DNA of 64,000 nucleotides from positions 558,001-622,000 of the forward strand of contig JAJNNY010000013.1 of assembly GCA_022453515.1 (NCBI GenBank), read 5' to 3'. The first letter of the stretch is position 1. Each line of letters opens with the position of its first letter. The DNA is from Astrocystis sublimbata (taxonomy: Eukaryota; Ascomycota; Sordariomycetes; Xylariales; Xylariaceae). A program made the position numbers and the translations under genes. Under the pieces are notes generated by a model. The model saw only the letters and a program-made list of their open reading frames with translations. It ran no database searches and was not told the DNA's origin. This document shows positions 10,719-22,262 of this stretch, in pieces.

Positions 10719-11794
10719 TAACGCACGTGATGAAGGCGCTTCCCCTGCCCGTGGTCCGGCGCGTCCAACCGGCCGTGGCCGAACTTTTGGAGCTTCGCGG
10801 CAGCTTCGAGAAGAACATCACCCACATCCTCCAGGCCAAGGATGCCGGCGACCCGACGCCCAAGTCGGTCATAATCGAGGCCTTAGGCGACGCGCGCATC
10901 CCGCCCAAGGAGCGCATGATGCGTCGTCTCGTGGACGAGGGCCAGGTCATCCTCTTCGCAGGCACCGAGAACTCGGCTCGAGCGTTATCCATCGGCTTCT
11001 TCCACCTTCTGGGCAACAGGGCGCTGTTGGCGAGAGTGCGCGAAGACCTCGCCCCCCTGGCGCGTGTTCCTGACGAAGAGTTGACGCTGCAGTCACTCGA
11101 CGGTCTGCCCTATCTGGTGCGTCTAGGTCTTTTGCTGAACCGTGTTCTTTGCATGAACTGATGTCTAATAAATTAAAAGACAGGCGTGGTGAAGGAGTCT
11201 ATTCGCTTGTCCTATGGCCCCGTTACTCGTCTTCCACGGGTGGCCGCCGAGGAGACACTTCGGTACGGGAAATACACCATTCCGCCAGGAGTGAGTTCAT
11301 ACCCCGACCCTGCTTTCTCCACGCTCGCAAAGGTTGACGAGGGTGACTTCTAGACCCCGGTGAGCCAGATTAGCTACTTCGTTCACACGAATAAGGACAT
11401 CTTCCCAGAGCCCTTTAGCTTCAACCCGGACCGCTGGGTGGAAGCGGTGCGGCGGGGATTCCCCCTTAACAACTATCTAACTAGCTTTACCAAGGGCAGC
11501 CGACAATGTCTCGGCATGGGGTAAGAAACTCATTTTCATTTTGTAGAGTCTCTTCCCCGTCTACGACATAGATGATGCTTAATAACACTCATGGCACACG
11601 CCTCCAGTCTAGCATACGCGGAGATCTACCTCACCTTCGCGCGGGTCCTGCGTAGCTTCGAGATGGATCTTGTCAACACCACCATTGAAGACATCCAAAT
11701 CTACAAGGCCTTTGTCATTGGCCAACCTAAGATTGTGAAGGGCAAAGGTGAGGGTCAGGGGGAAGTCAAGGTGGTTGTAACTGCGAAGCTGTAA
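10719..11794 (+). pseudogene. cytochrome P450, 5'-truncated at the transposon
   Basis: Only the C-terminal half of a class II fungal P450 remains. Exons are 10719-11116, 11180-11290, 11354-11520 and 11608-11794, with GT-AG introns and agreeing phases. The I-helix oxygen-binding motif reads LFAGTENSARALSIGFFHLL, the K-helix ExxR lies in [11 protein letters not shown], and FTKGSRQCLGMG is the heme-thiolate loop with its cysteine ligand. All pieces right of the element are in frame, GC-rich and free of RIP-like change. Roughly the first 230 residues, including the membrane anchor, are absent, and the remnant begins exactly at the transposon target TA. Without anchor, promoter and N-terminal half it should be non-functional. 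The pre-I-helix resembles P450s of the trichodiene-oxygenase type that often sit in metabolite clusters. It is the likely former tailoring enzyme of the adjacent PKS. Confidence 0.85.
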
Positions 11795-12754
11795 TTAGTC
11801 ATGAAGTAGAAACGCCAACTCCCCTCGAGTCCATAGTTTGAGAATGGTACCTTTGAGGTGAATTCTATGACCAGATGAGGGGCACGAGTGGCGAATGTCC
11901 AGATCGAAATAGGAGCATGTCTATGACTCCACAAACCCCAGATTCCCAATTTGCCATTTCACCCACCACAAGACAGTTCAGTCTACTATCTAGTTCAGAG
12001 AAAATGGTGTATCTGGCATCTTGGTGATTTACCCGTTCCACGTGCTTTCGTCTCAACATCGGCCAAATTCACGTTGGTATACCGATAAATGAACATGCAC
12101 GTAAGCCTGCTCGTCGGACGACCATCACGACAGCTGGAAGTTATGCTTATGGTAATCCTTCACCGGTGACACGTCATGTAGACTCCTTTTCTTCCTTGGT
12201 AATAGCTATGTGAGATCTTGGCTCATTCTTCTTTGGTCTAGGCTCTAGCCAGTGTCCCATTACCTTGCTTGTATATCTACAAGGACGGGTGGATGTGTGA
12301 CGCCCGAGATACGCTGCATACGCCACCTGGACTGTTCTGCGGCGGCTTATGTGAGACTAGATGAATGTATGCAAAGTCCTACTTCAGAAATGCTGTCCAA
12401 TATTATATGTGTGCTTGATACAGTCAGTATGTTTCGTGTGGGAAACTAGACGCAAGTCAATGCGGCTGATAAGGAATGTAATGATGGGGGTGAGATCTAC
12501 AATGGTTTGCTAGGTAAGACCCTGCTTAACTGTTTTATATGTCTAGGCATCTCTACCGGCACTTGTGATGCCTCTGCTATCATTATGATTGAGAACTTTA
12601 TACTAAAGTCTGTCTTTCTATTATTATACGTTCACAGTAAAGCGCTATCAACAAGACCCGTTCCCCATATGCTCCTAGTCAACTCAGAAGAACCCCAATT
12701 CAACCAGGTTCAGAGTACGGAGCCTATACTTTGTTTACCAGCCCCCAGGTCACC
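11795..12754. other. intergenic, PKS promoter region
   Basis: About 960 bp between the P450 remnant and the PKS, both on the plus strand. No coding pattern recognised and no clear TATA box near the PKS start. Confidence 0.5.
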
Positions 12755-15700
12755 ATGTCAGCACATCATGGGCCTCCCTCTCTCCTGGTCTTCGGGCCGC
12801 AGACCGAGTTCCCCTCGGAAGAGGTTCTGTCGGACCTGCGTCGCGAGATCGTCAGCAACCGCCACCTCTCTGCCCTGCGAGACAGCGTGGCCGACCTGCC
12901 GCGCTTTTGGCACAACCTCGTCTCGTCCGACCCAAGCCTACGCCCGGTCCCTGGCGCCAAGTACCTCGCCCAGCTCGCGCACTGGGTTGCAGATGGCGGG
13001 TCGTTCCCCCACGGCGGTGAGCCCGCCACCGTCCCTGCTCACTACTCGCTTGCCGTGACGGTGCTGCTCCAGGTTAGCCAGTACGCACGTTACCTCGGCC
13101 ACCTGGGTGGCGACAGAGGAGAGGATGCACATCGCCGCGTTCTCGGCGCTGTCAGTGCCGGCGGCGGGATCCAGGGGTTCTGTGTGGGCTTCCTGAGCGC
13201 CGTCGCCGTCGCCGGCACGAAAGATGAGGCAGGTCTGGGCGCTGCCGCTGCGGTAGCTCTCAGGCTGGCCGTTTGCATCGGCACCCATGTCGACTGTGAT
13301 GGTATATTTGCCCAGGAGCCGGTCCAGACGTCGTGTGTAGCCGTGCGCTGGAGGGCGGGCACCGGCGTCGGGAACGTCGAGGTTGAGAAGATCACACGGT
13401 CGTATCCCCAAGTAAGGAAACCCTCGTGTAGTAGACGAGCCGCAGCCTGCTCACATCATGAACTAGGCCTATATATCCAGCATCACCGACAACACCTGCG
13501 TAACAGTCACGTTGCGCGATGTCGATGTGGATGCTTTCATGATCAAGGTCAGGGGCCTTGGTCTCCGTGCCAAGTCTGTCCCTGTCCACGGTCGCTTCCA
13601 CACCAACGATTACGTAAATGGCGTCAACAAACTCATAGAGCTGGTTCGGCACGAAAAGGAGCTGCAGTTTCCGGATGTAAAGGAGCTTCAAGCCACTGTC
13701 CGGTCCACTATTGACGGTAGCATTATTACCCCTGAAGAGGGCGGCCGGGGAACATTGCAATTGACTCGCCTCGCCCTGGAGAGCACGCTGCTGAAACCAG
13801 CCCACTGGTATGGTACGCTCAAGGCTTCCGTCCAGCAGCTGGCGACGTCCAACAAGACCATCGCCTTTGCGGGATTTGGAAATCACATACCGGCTTCTCT
13901 CGTTCGGCCTTCATCCCTCCACGTCTTGTCGCTCTCCCATCTGAGAGGAGCAGACTCCAAGACCAGCCTCCACGGCAGTATGCATGGCTCTGATGGAATC
14001 AACGGAGTCAATGGCGTCCACGACACGCGGGCAATCCCAGTCACAGCCTCGGACGACCTATCCCACTACCCATCGCACTCCATCGCTATCGTGGGCATGG
14101 CCGGGCGGTTTCCGGGCGCCGACTCGGTCGACGAGCTCTGGGACCTGCTCTTGGCGCGCAAGAGCATGGTCGAGCCGGCGCCGGTCGAGCGGCTGGGTCT
14201 CCCGCAGACGGGCGAATACGCGAACACAAGGTGGTGGGGCAACTTCCTGCGCGACCCCGAGACCTTCGACCACCGCTTTTTTAAGAAATCGTCGCGCGAG
14301 GCCATCGCATGGGACCCGCAGCAGCGTATCCTGCTGGAGGTTATGTACGAAGCGCTCGAGTCGACGGGCTACTTCCGCCCCCAGGCAATGGAAGAGCCTA
14401 ACGATTACGGCTGCTATATAGGTGCTGTAATGAATAATTATTATGATAATTTGTCTTGCCACCCGCCCACCGCCTATGGCATGATGGGTACCGCCCGTTG
14501 TTTCCTCAGCGGCCGTATGAGCCACTATTTTGGGTGGACAGGCCCGGCATTGACTATGGATACTGCCTGCTCGTCGTCGTTGGTGGCGCTGAACACGGCA
14601 TGCCGGGCCATCTGGTCGGGCGAATGCTCGCGCGCCGTGGCAGGCGGTACCAATGTGATCTGCAGCCCCATCGATTACCAGAATCTGGGGGCGGCCGGCT
14701 TCTTGAGCCCGTCGGGCCAGTGCAAGGCTTTCGACGCCTCGGCCGACGGCTACTGTCGCGGTGAGGGGGTGGCCGTCGTGGTACTCAAGCGGCTGTGCGA
14801 TGCCCTGCGCGACGGCGACGCGGTGCACGGCGTGGTGGTCGGCTCGGCTGTCAACCAGAATCACAATGACAGCCACATCACGGTGCCGCACTCCGAGTCG
14901 CAAGTGACGCTGTACCAGAACGTCATGCGTCAGGGCGGTGTCGAGCCCGAGGAGGTCTCGTACGTCGAGGCCCACGGCACAGGCACAGTCATCGGCGACC
15001 CGATCGAGGCCCGCAGCACCCGCGAGGCTTTTGGCGGGCCGCAGCGGGACGGGCTGCTGCATTTCGGGTCGGTAAAGGGGAACATCGGCCACACTGAGTC
15101 GACGGCTGGCGTCACGGGCCTGATCAAGGTGCTGCTCATGATGCGCCACGGTCGCATCCCTCCCCAGGCGAGCTTCACCACGCTGAATCCGGACCTGCCG
15201 TCCATCGGAGACGACAAGATGGCGGTTCCGCAGAACCTCCTGGATTGGAATCCAGAGGCGGGGCGCGTGGCCTGCGTGAACAGCTACGGAGCGGCAGGGA
15301 GCAACGCAGCCGTTCTCGTGCGGGAGAAACCATCCCATCCGGGGGCAGCAACGGCGGCGGCTGCACCAGTGAAGCTGGCCAAGTACCCGCTCTTCATCTC
15401 GGCGAACTCGACCAGCAGTCTGGCCATGTACAGCAGGAAGCTGCTCAGCCAGCTGAAGGAGGCGGCGGCGACAACGACCACACCGGCGACGCTGCTCTCG
15501 TCCCTGGCCTTCAACCTCGCCGATCGGGCAAATCACGCGCTGCCGGTCCGCCTGGCCATCACGGTGGCTAGTCTTGACGATCTGGAGACACAACTCGAAG
15601 CGGCAGCAGCCGGCTCTACCTCTGCTGTTATCAGCCCTGCCCCAGGCAAGCCCAAGCCCACCAACGCGGTGCTCGTGTTCGGTGGGCAGGAAAGCAACTT

Positions 15701-18700
15701 TATTGGGTTGTCGGAGGATATATATTATACCTCTCAAGTGTTCCGCCATCATGTCGACATCTGCAGTGACCTTCTCGTTTCCGAAGGCCGAGCCAGCCTC
15801 TTCCCCGTCGTTTTTCAGCGTGACCCCGTGCAGGAGCTGGTCTCACTCCACGCCGGTCTCTTTGCGGTCCAATACGCTTCGGCTAAGGCGTGGCTCGACT
15901 GCGGGCTGAAGGTGGCCGCTGTTGTGGGCCACAGTTTCGGTCAGCTCACGGCTCTCTGCATCTCAGGCATACTGTCGCTAGCTGATGCGCTGAAGCTTGT
16001 GACCGGGAGAGCAGAGATCATGGAGAAGTATTGGGGCTCCGAGTCGGGATCCATGCTATCTGTGCAAGCTGATCGTGAGACCGTCGATCAGGCCCTGCGC
16101 ACTTTGCAGGGCAAGCAGCACGTCGGGAGTCAGAAATTTTACGCTGAGATAGCCTGCTACAATGGGCCCAAGAGTCACGTCGTCGTGGGCTCTGCTCAGG
16201 CCGTCGATCTTCTAGAACAACAGCTCGGCGGATCGGTGCGCACCAAGAAACTCAACGTCACCCACGGTTTCCACTCCCAGTTCACTGAGGCGATACTGGA
16301 GCATATCACGACCCTTTCCCAGGGACTGGTATGGCGACGTCCGAGCATCTATCTAGAGATGTGTGATGAGGTCCAAAGCCAAACGGACCCCGACTTCCGC
16401 ATCGCGGCCGACCACACCCGACACCCAGTCTTTTTCCAGCACGCAATCGAGAGGCTCGCCGCCCGCTTCGCGCAGAGCACCTGCGCCTGGGTCGAGACCG
16501 GCCGCGGATCGTCCGTCATGTCTCTCGTCCGGAGCTGCGTAGCCGATTCGCAAAGCCCAAGCCAGATATTCCTCTCGCCCCAGCTGACCTCGGCGGACGC
16601 GCAGGCGTCGCTTGCCGGGGCCACGGTGGAGCTCTGGAAGCGTGGGCTCGCCGCGCAATATTGGACCTTTCACCGGAGCCAAAAGGACGCGTTCGGCTAC
16701 CTCAGCCTGCCGCCGTACCAATTCGAGAAAACGCGCCACTGGCTGCCGTACACAGGGAGAAGCGGGGCCGAGAAGGAGGAAAGAAAGTCAGGACGCAAAG
16801 AAGGAGAAGCGGCTCTCGAGACGCACGAGCTTCTCACCTTCCTCCACTACAAGGACGCCAACACCAAATTAGGAGACAAACGAGCCATCTTCCGTATCGA
16901 TCCCCACGCCGACCGCTTCCAGGCCCTACTGCGCGGCCACATGATGGGTGGGCAGACGCTTGCGCCGGCGTCGCTGTACTTCGAAGTCGTTGCGCGCGCA
17001 GCACTCTTGCTGCAGGACGATATGGCGGCCACCACCTACGTGCCGACGGTCAGCGACCTGGTCATGACCTCGCCGATCGGCCAGGATATAAGCAAGACCA
17101 TCACACTGACGCTGACGCGCGCCGACGGCGGGGAGGACGAGCCTACGTGGTTCTTTTCCATCACCATACAGGATGAAACTGCCTCGACGGCGCCCTTCGA
17201 GCAGTCCACAGGCAGAGTCGGGTTGCGGAAACGCACCAACACGCGGGCCGCCCCGGGCCTTTGAGCGCTTCGAGGCCCTCACAGGCCACGGGCGGCGTGT
17301 GGAGGAGGTGCTCGCGCACCCGGACGCCGAGACGATGCGAGGGCAGCATATCTACCGAGCCTTTAACACGGTGGTGCAATACGCGCCGGCATTCCACGGT
17401 ATTAAGCAGTTGGCGTGCGTGGGTACCGAGGCCGCCGGCATCGTGCGCGTAACGCCGGACCCGAGCGATCCAGCTGACCAGCGGCTGTGCGACACGCCGA
17501 TGGTGGACAGCTTCATGCAGTTCGCCGGGTTCATGATCAACTACTTCCACAACGACAGCGCAGAGGACGTCTTGGTCTGCGCACAGATGGAGCACGTCGA
17601 GATGGGCGGAGGCTTCGACCCGGACGCCGGCGAATGGTGCGTTTTCGCTACCATGACCAGCGGCGGGGCGGCCGTAGGGGACAAGGGCGGCCAGCACATC
17701 GATGCGGAAGCGGACATCTATGTGTTCGACACGAGGACGGGTAAGATGGTAATGGCGGCGTTGGGCTTCGGCTTCTCGCGTATGCCGCGGACCCTGCTGG
17801 CACGCATGCTGGAGAGCGCAAATAAGACGAAGGCGGCAACAACGTCGGCATCGTCGTCTGCACTGCTGCAGGGATCTATCCCCGTGGCGGTCAAAGAGAC
17901 AGCTCCGTCCGTTCCTGTTCAGAAGACGTCGACCGGTTCCACTAAGTCGCCCGCTCCCACTAAACGGCGTGAGCTGCTCCAGATCATCTCCAACGTTACA
18001 GACCTACCTCTTAGCGAGATTACGAGCGAGGTGAGCCTCGAGGACCTCGGCATCGACTCGCTCGGCGCCACCGAGGTGATCAACGACATTCGTACCGAGC
18101 TGGGGCTCACGATCGATCTGACCACCTTCCTTTTCCTTCCCGATATCAGGGCCCTCGCCGTCTACGTGGACGAGCAGTTAGGCTTGGGCGGTGGCGGTGA
18201 TGGGTCTGACGACGACGATGATAGAAATACCAAACATAACGCGTCGCCGGCCGACTCGGGTGTCGCTGATATCAACATCTCGGACCCTGCGTTGCCCTCC
18301 CAGCCGGCGGCCGAGGCCGTCGCCCGTCCTACTATCACCAACGCTCTTCAGGCCTTCCGTGAGACCCGGCTCAATTACGACCAGCTCGCCCAAGGCACGC
18401 AAGCTCTCAACTTCTGGGAGGATGCGTACCCGCCCCAGAAACGCCTGGTGCTCGCCTACACTGTCGAGGCCTTTGCTCAAGTCGGCTGCGACTTGAAGGC
18501 GCTGCGGCCCGGTGACGCGGTGCCGCAGGTGCAGGGCACGCTGGAGCGCCACGCCCAGGTCGTACGACAATTCTACCGCGTGCTCGAAGACGGCGAGCTT
18601 ATCGAGGCGTCCTCCTCGGGCCGCTCTACATTCACCCGGACAAGCACACCGCTGGACCCTGTTCCTGCCGAGGCCATTTACCACGACATGGTCGACCTCC

Positions 18701-20625
18701 ACCCACAGCACGCCTCCGTCAACAAGCTCGTGCGCGCCGTCGGATCCGAGCTGGCGCCATGTCTGACAGGAGCTAAAGATTGTTTGCAAATCCTTTTCGG
18801 CGACCGCGCGAATAAGAAGACGCTCGAAGACATGTACGAGTTCTGGCCGCTGGTGCGCACGCCGGCGCTGGTGCTGGGCGACTTCCTGGCGCAGGCGCTG
18901 ACGCGAGCGTCCGGGGGCGGAAAGTTCCGCATCCTCGAGGTCGGCGCCGGCACGGGCGGCACGACGCGGTACTTGGTCCCCCTGCTGCGCAGCCTCGGCA
19001 TCCCGTTCGAGTACGTCTTCTCCGACCTGTCTGCGTCGCTGGTGGCCGCGGCCAAGCGGCAGTTCAAAGACCTGGCCAAGGATGGTACTATGGAGTTTCG
19101 CGTCATCGACATCGAGCAGCCGCCGCTGCCTGAGGACACGGCAGCGTACCACATCGTTCTGGCCACGAATTGTATCCACGCTACGCGCGATCTGGACGTG
19201 TCGCTTCGGCATATGCGGCGCATGTTGCGTGACTGCGGCGCGCTGGCACTGATCGAGATGACGCGCAACATGTTCTGGCTGGACGTGGTGGTGGGGCTGC
19301 TGGAGGGCTGGTGGCTCTTCGAGGACGGGCGCGACTATGCCCTGGTCGACGAAAGGCACTGGGAGGGAGTCATGAAGGGGGCCGGCTTTGAGGCCGTGGA
19401 GTGGAGTGATGGCGAGTCCCTCGAGTCGAAGACGGTGAGGGTGATTGCTGCGTTTCCGACCGCCAACACAACGGTAAACAACACCAATGGGTCTGAAGTG
19501 GTCAAAGACACGGCGCCGAAGCGTGTAAACGGCACAGATGGCTTTATTGACGCCTCACCGACCAAGGCACCTGAGAATGTGAAGACCATGCTGGAGACAG
19601 TGGTGTATAAGAAAATTGGCGACCTGGACATTCACGCCGACGTTTACTGGCCCGTCGTCGCATCCAACAGCCCGCAGAGACCCAGACCGATTGCCCTCAT
19701 GATTCACGGCGGCAGCCACATCATCTTCTCGCGCAAGGACATTCGACCGCCCCAGACCCGCCTCCTCCTCGCGCGGGGCTTCCTCCCTGTCAGTCTGGAC
19801 CACCGGTTATGTCCCGAGACGCCCCTCGCCGAAGGCGCCATGGCCGATGTGTGCTCGGCGCTCGCCTGGGCGCGCGACACCCTGCCCAGCCTCAACTCCC
19901 CATCCCGCCCGCCCGGCCTACAGATCGACGGGTCGCGTGTTGTTGTGGTTGGCTGGTCCTCGGGCGGCCAGCTGGCCATGTCCCTATGCTGGACAGCACC
20001 GGCGCGTGGGCTCGCGCCCCCTTCCGCCGTCCTGGCCTTCTACTCCCCGACCGACTATGAGGACTCGTGGTGGCGGGCGCCCATTCAGCCCATCGGCGCC
20101 GAAGACACAGGGTTAGAGTACGACGTGCTCGACGCCGTACAGGACACGCCCGTAACGAACTACGGCGTGGTCGGCGCCTGGGAGCCGCTGTCGGACCCGC
20201 GTATCCGGACCGATCCGCGCTGCCGAATCGTACTACATATCAACTGGAAGGCTCAGACCCTGCCCGTCATCATCGACGGGCTGCCAAGCCGCCGCAAGGC
20301 CGTGGCCGCCAGCACCAAGACAGACTGGAACGCGGCGCCGCAGCCGGCGCTGGAGCGCGTCCGTGCTGTAAGCCCTCGCGCGCACATCACAGGTGGTACC
20401 TACGCTGACGTGCCAACCTTCCTGATCCACGGCACCGCCGACGACCTGATCCCGTGGCAGCAGAGCCGGGGCACGTACGACGCGCTGGTGGCTCGCGGGG
20501 TGCCGGCCGGCTTGGCTCTGATCGAGGGGGCGCCGCACATCTGTGATTTGAGCAGCGATCCTGAGTCGGAGGGGTGGAAGGCGGCGCTGAGGGGATACGA
20601 ATTTATCAGCAGTTTTGTACTTTAG
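12755..20625 (+). CDS. non-reducing PKS, SAT-KS-AT-PT-ACP-CMeT-esterase, frame break near 17.25 kb
   Basis: Start is the ATG at 12755 in a CACCATG context. One 55-nt intron (13412-13466) is supported, and the product would be near 2600 residues. Order of domains: SAT with GFCVGF (Cys143) and GRFH (His264); KS with DTACSSS (Cys587), EAHGTGT and GNIGHTES; AT with GHSFG (Ser1042); PT with catalytic-type GHMMGGQTLAP (His1377) and DSFMQ (Asp codon at 17506); a single ACP with GIDSLG (Ser codon at 18058); a C-methyltransferase with ILEVGAGTGGTTRYL; and a C-terminal alpha/beta hydrolase with HGGS and GWSSGG plus Asp and His near the end. This layout is that of methyl-orsellinic-type synthases such as those making 5-methylorsellinic or 3,5-dimethylorsellinic acid. 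The reading frame changes by one base between about 17240 and 17262, inside PT, with no plausible intron. As assembled, translation stops at 17264 before the ACP. Confidence 0.9.
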
Positions 20626-21168
20626 CTAGGCAGGTGGCTTGTTAGCTATGGGATGACTTGGCGGTCGTGAGATTATCATCTTTTGGAACGAGACAGATAT
20701 GCTGCTCTGGAGAATAGGTTTATAACATGGACTGCGGCGATATGTTTGTTGCCCGGCATCTTATAGTATGAACCCGAAACGGTTGTTTGATTCATTCAAT
20801 CGCCTCCGGTAGGTATTAGTAACTGTATGCCATATAGATGTGAACGTGATCGTGGATCCAGTCGGCCCAGTTTCAATTGGGGGGACTAGATACGGTTAGT
20901 TTCTCACCAGCATGATAATCATCTACCTACTTTGCTCTTTTCTGCTCATACGATTGGTTAGATTCCAGACCCCCTGGCTTTTTTAGAGGCTCTCATTGGG
21001 TGTAGGTATACTTCTCATCAAAGGCGGACTAATCCGTGACAGCCATGACAGGTAGGTAGGTTTAACCTACAGTACGGAGGCTAGTACTTAATTCTACCCG
21101 CTAGCTAATAGCCACATGTAGTATATCCATTCACTCCACCATGCCACCAATTACCCTACCTAAGGTAC
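20626..21168. other. intergenic between convergent PKS and GH16 genes
   Basis: Shared 3' region of two convergent genes. A TAGGTAGGT-type motif lies near 21052-21061. No gene supported. Confidence 0.5.
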
Positions 21169-22262
21169 CTAGGGATTATAAGAAAGCACTTCGAGATTTC
21201 GCACTTGATAGAGAGTATCTAGAACGAGATAAGCAAGGCAGTAAGCAGATCAAGCGATCATCATTGGACCTACCGCTATTGGGGCCTGGAGAGCCAGACG
21301 ACCCCTCCATTTGGAGGTTGATTATGCTGCGAGTGATGCGGTCAATAATCTGGCATGTCTAGGAACAGATCGGTCACTGTGAGGTCAGTGAGAGAAAATT
21401 GAGACATACAGATAAAGCGGTTTGCCGAAGAAATTGCCTCCGACCTGAGTAGCGATGAGGGAACCGTCCATGTAGAATTTAACCGAAACACTGCGATGTG
21501 GGATTAGAAGACATTGCGACGCCTGGTGCTCACTGGTTAAGTACGTACTCCTTCTGGTTGATATCCCGCACCTCGCACTTGATCGAGTGAAACTGATCCG
21601 AGTTCGTATATGTAACATCTTTCCAGGAGAGAGACGAAGACGTGTTGAATGTGTTGAAGGACTGCCAAGTCAACATCAGTAATTCTTGTCGCTCGAGTCG
21701 AATGCTTCAGATAAGAGCAAGGAGCATGAGGGTAATGCTCACAATTTTTCCAGACCCTTTCCATTCAGCCATGTCAACCTCCGGAGGCCACCCATCGACA
21801 GCCGTAAGCCAGAACGCTGGCCAGGTCCCCTTCGTCGTCGTGGCCTTGAACTCGCCCGAGAAATCGTACCCGCCACCTCGGGAAACGTTGAAGTGCTCCT
21901 TGGCATGAATAGCACCCGCCAAGTAGTGAATCTTGATGTTCTGACCCCCGTGCACGGCATCGGGCTGGCCGTTCACTTTCTTCGCGGTCAGGGTGAGCAT
22001 GCCATCGGAAAATCTGACTTGGTCTTTGCTCATGCGGGCTCCTCCGTTACTTGAGGTTGTATTGTTAGTCATTCGATGCTAAGTACTGATGCGAGGGTTG
22101 GCGGCGAGTCACATACTGGTCGGTCCCCCATGGATAGTTGTAATTCCAATCAGCATCAAAATCCGACTGCGAGTTGAAGCTCGTTTTCGGGATCATGGTC
22201 CGCACTGCTTCGATTCCGGATGCAAGACCCAGCACAAACGCTACTTGCCTTATCAAGAGCAT
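21169..22262 (-). CDS. secreted GH16-like glycoside hydrolase, six exons
   Basis: Exons 22262-22117, 22049-21743, 21661-21549, 21490-21410, 21326-21274 and 21218-21169 join in phase to a 249-residue protein. All introns are GT-AG. The N-terminus is a signal peptide (MLLIRQVAFVLGLASGIEA). The GH16 catalytic signature ExDxxE appears as EVDMAEW (E139, D141, E144) after YDFSGEFKATTTKGTWPAFW, the usual approach strand of this beta-jelly-roll fold. The last exons read NLQMEGSSGSPGPNSDT and then YQVRNLEV, a tail that fits the family. Family members cleave or transglycosylate beta-glucans or related wall polysaccharides outside the cell, but the exact substrate is not readable. Several exons are very short (50-113 nt), so automated prediction may miss them. 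It converges on the PKS and need not belong to the pathway. Confidence 0.82.

Noticed and set aside
14058..15752. 564-codon open frame on the minus strand opposite the PKS
   Set aside because: It is antisense to the KS and AT domains and arises from GC-rich codon bias. The plus strand carries all catalytic motifs.
17217..17265. Candidate 49-nt intron that would correct the PKS frame
   Set aside because: Donor GTCGGG and acceptor TTTGAG are poor, there is no branch-point motif, and it would delete residues that look conserved.
18178..19359. 393-codon minus-strand frame
   Set aside because: Shadow of the PKS methyltransferase region, with no domain of its own.
21141..21362. Plus-strand 73-codon frame with a plausible ATG
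   Set aside because: It overlaps the last two exons of the GH16-like gene on the other strand and has no recognisable family.
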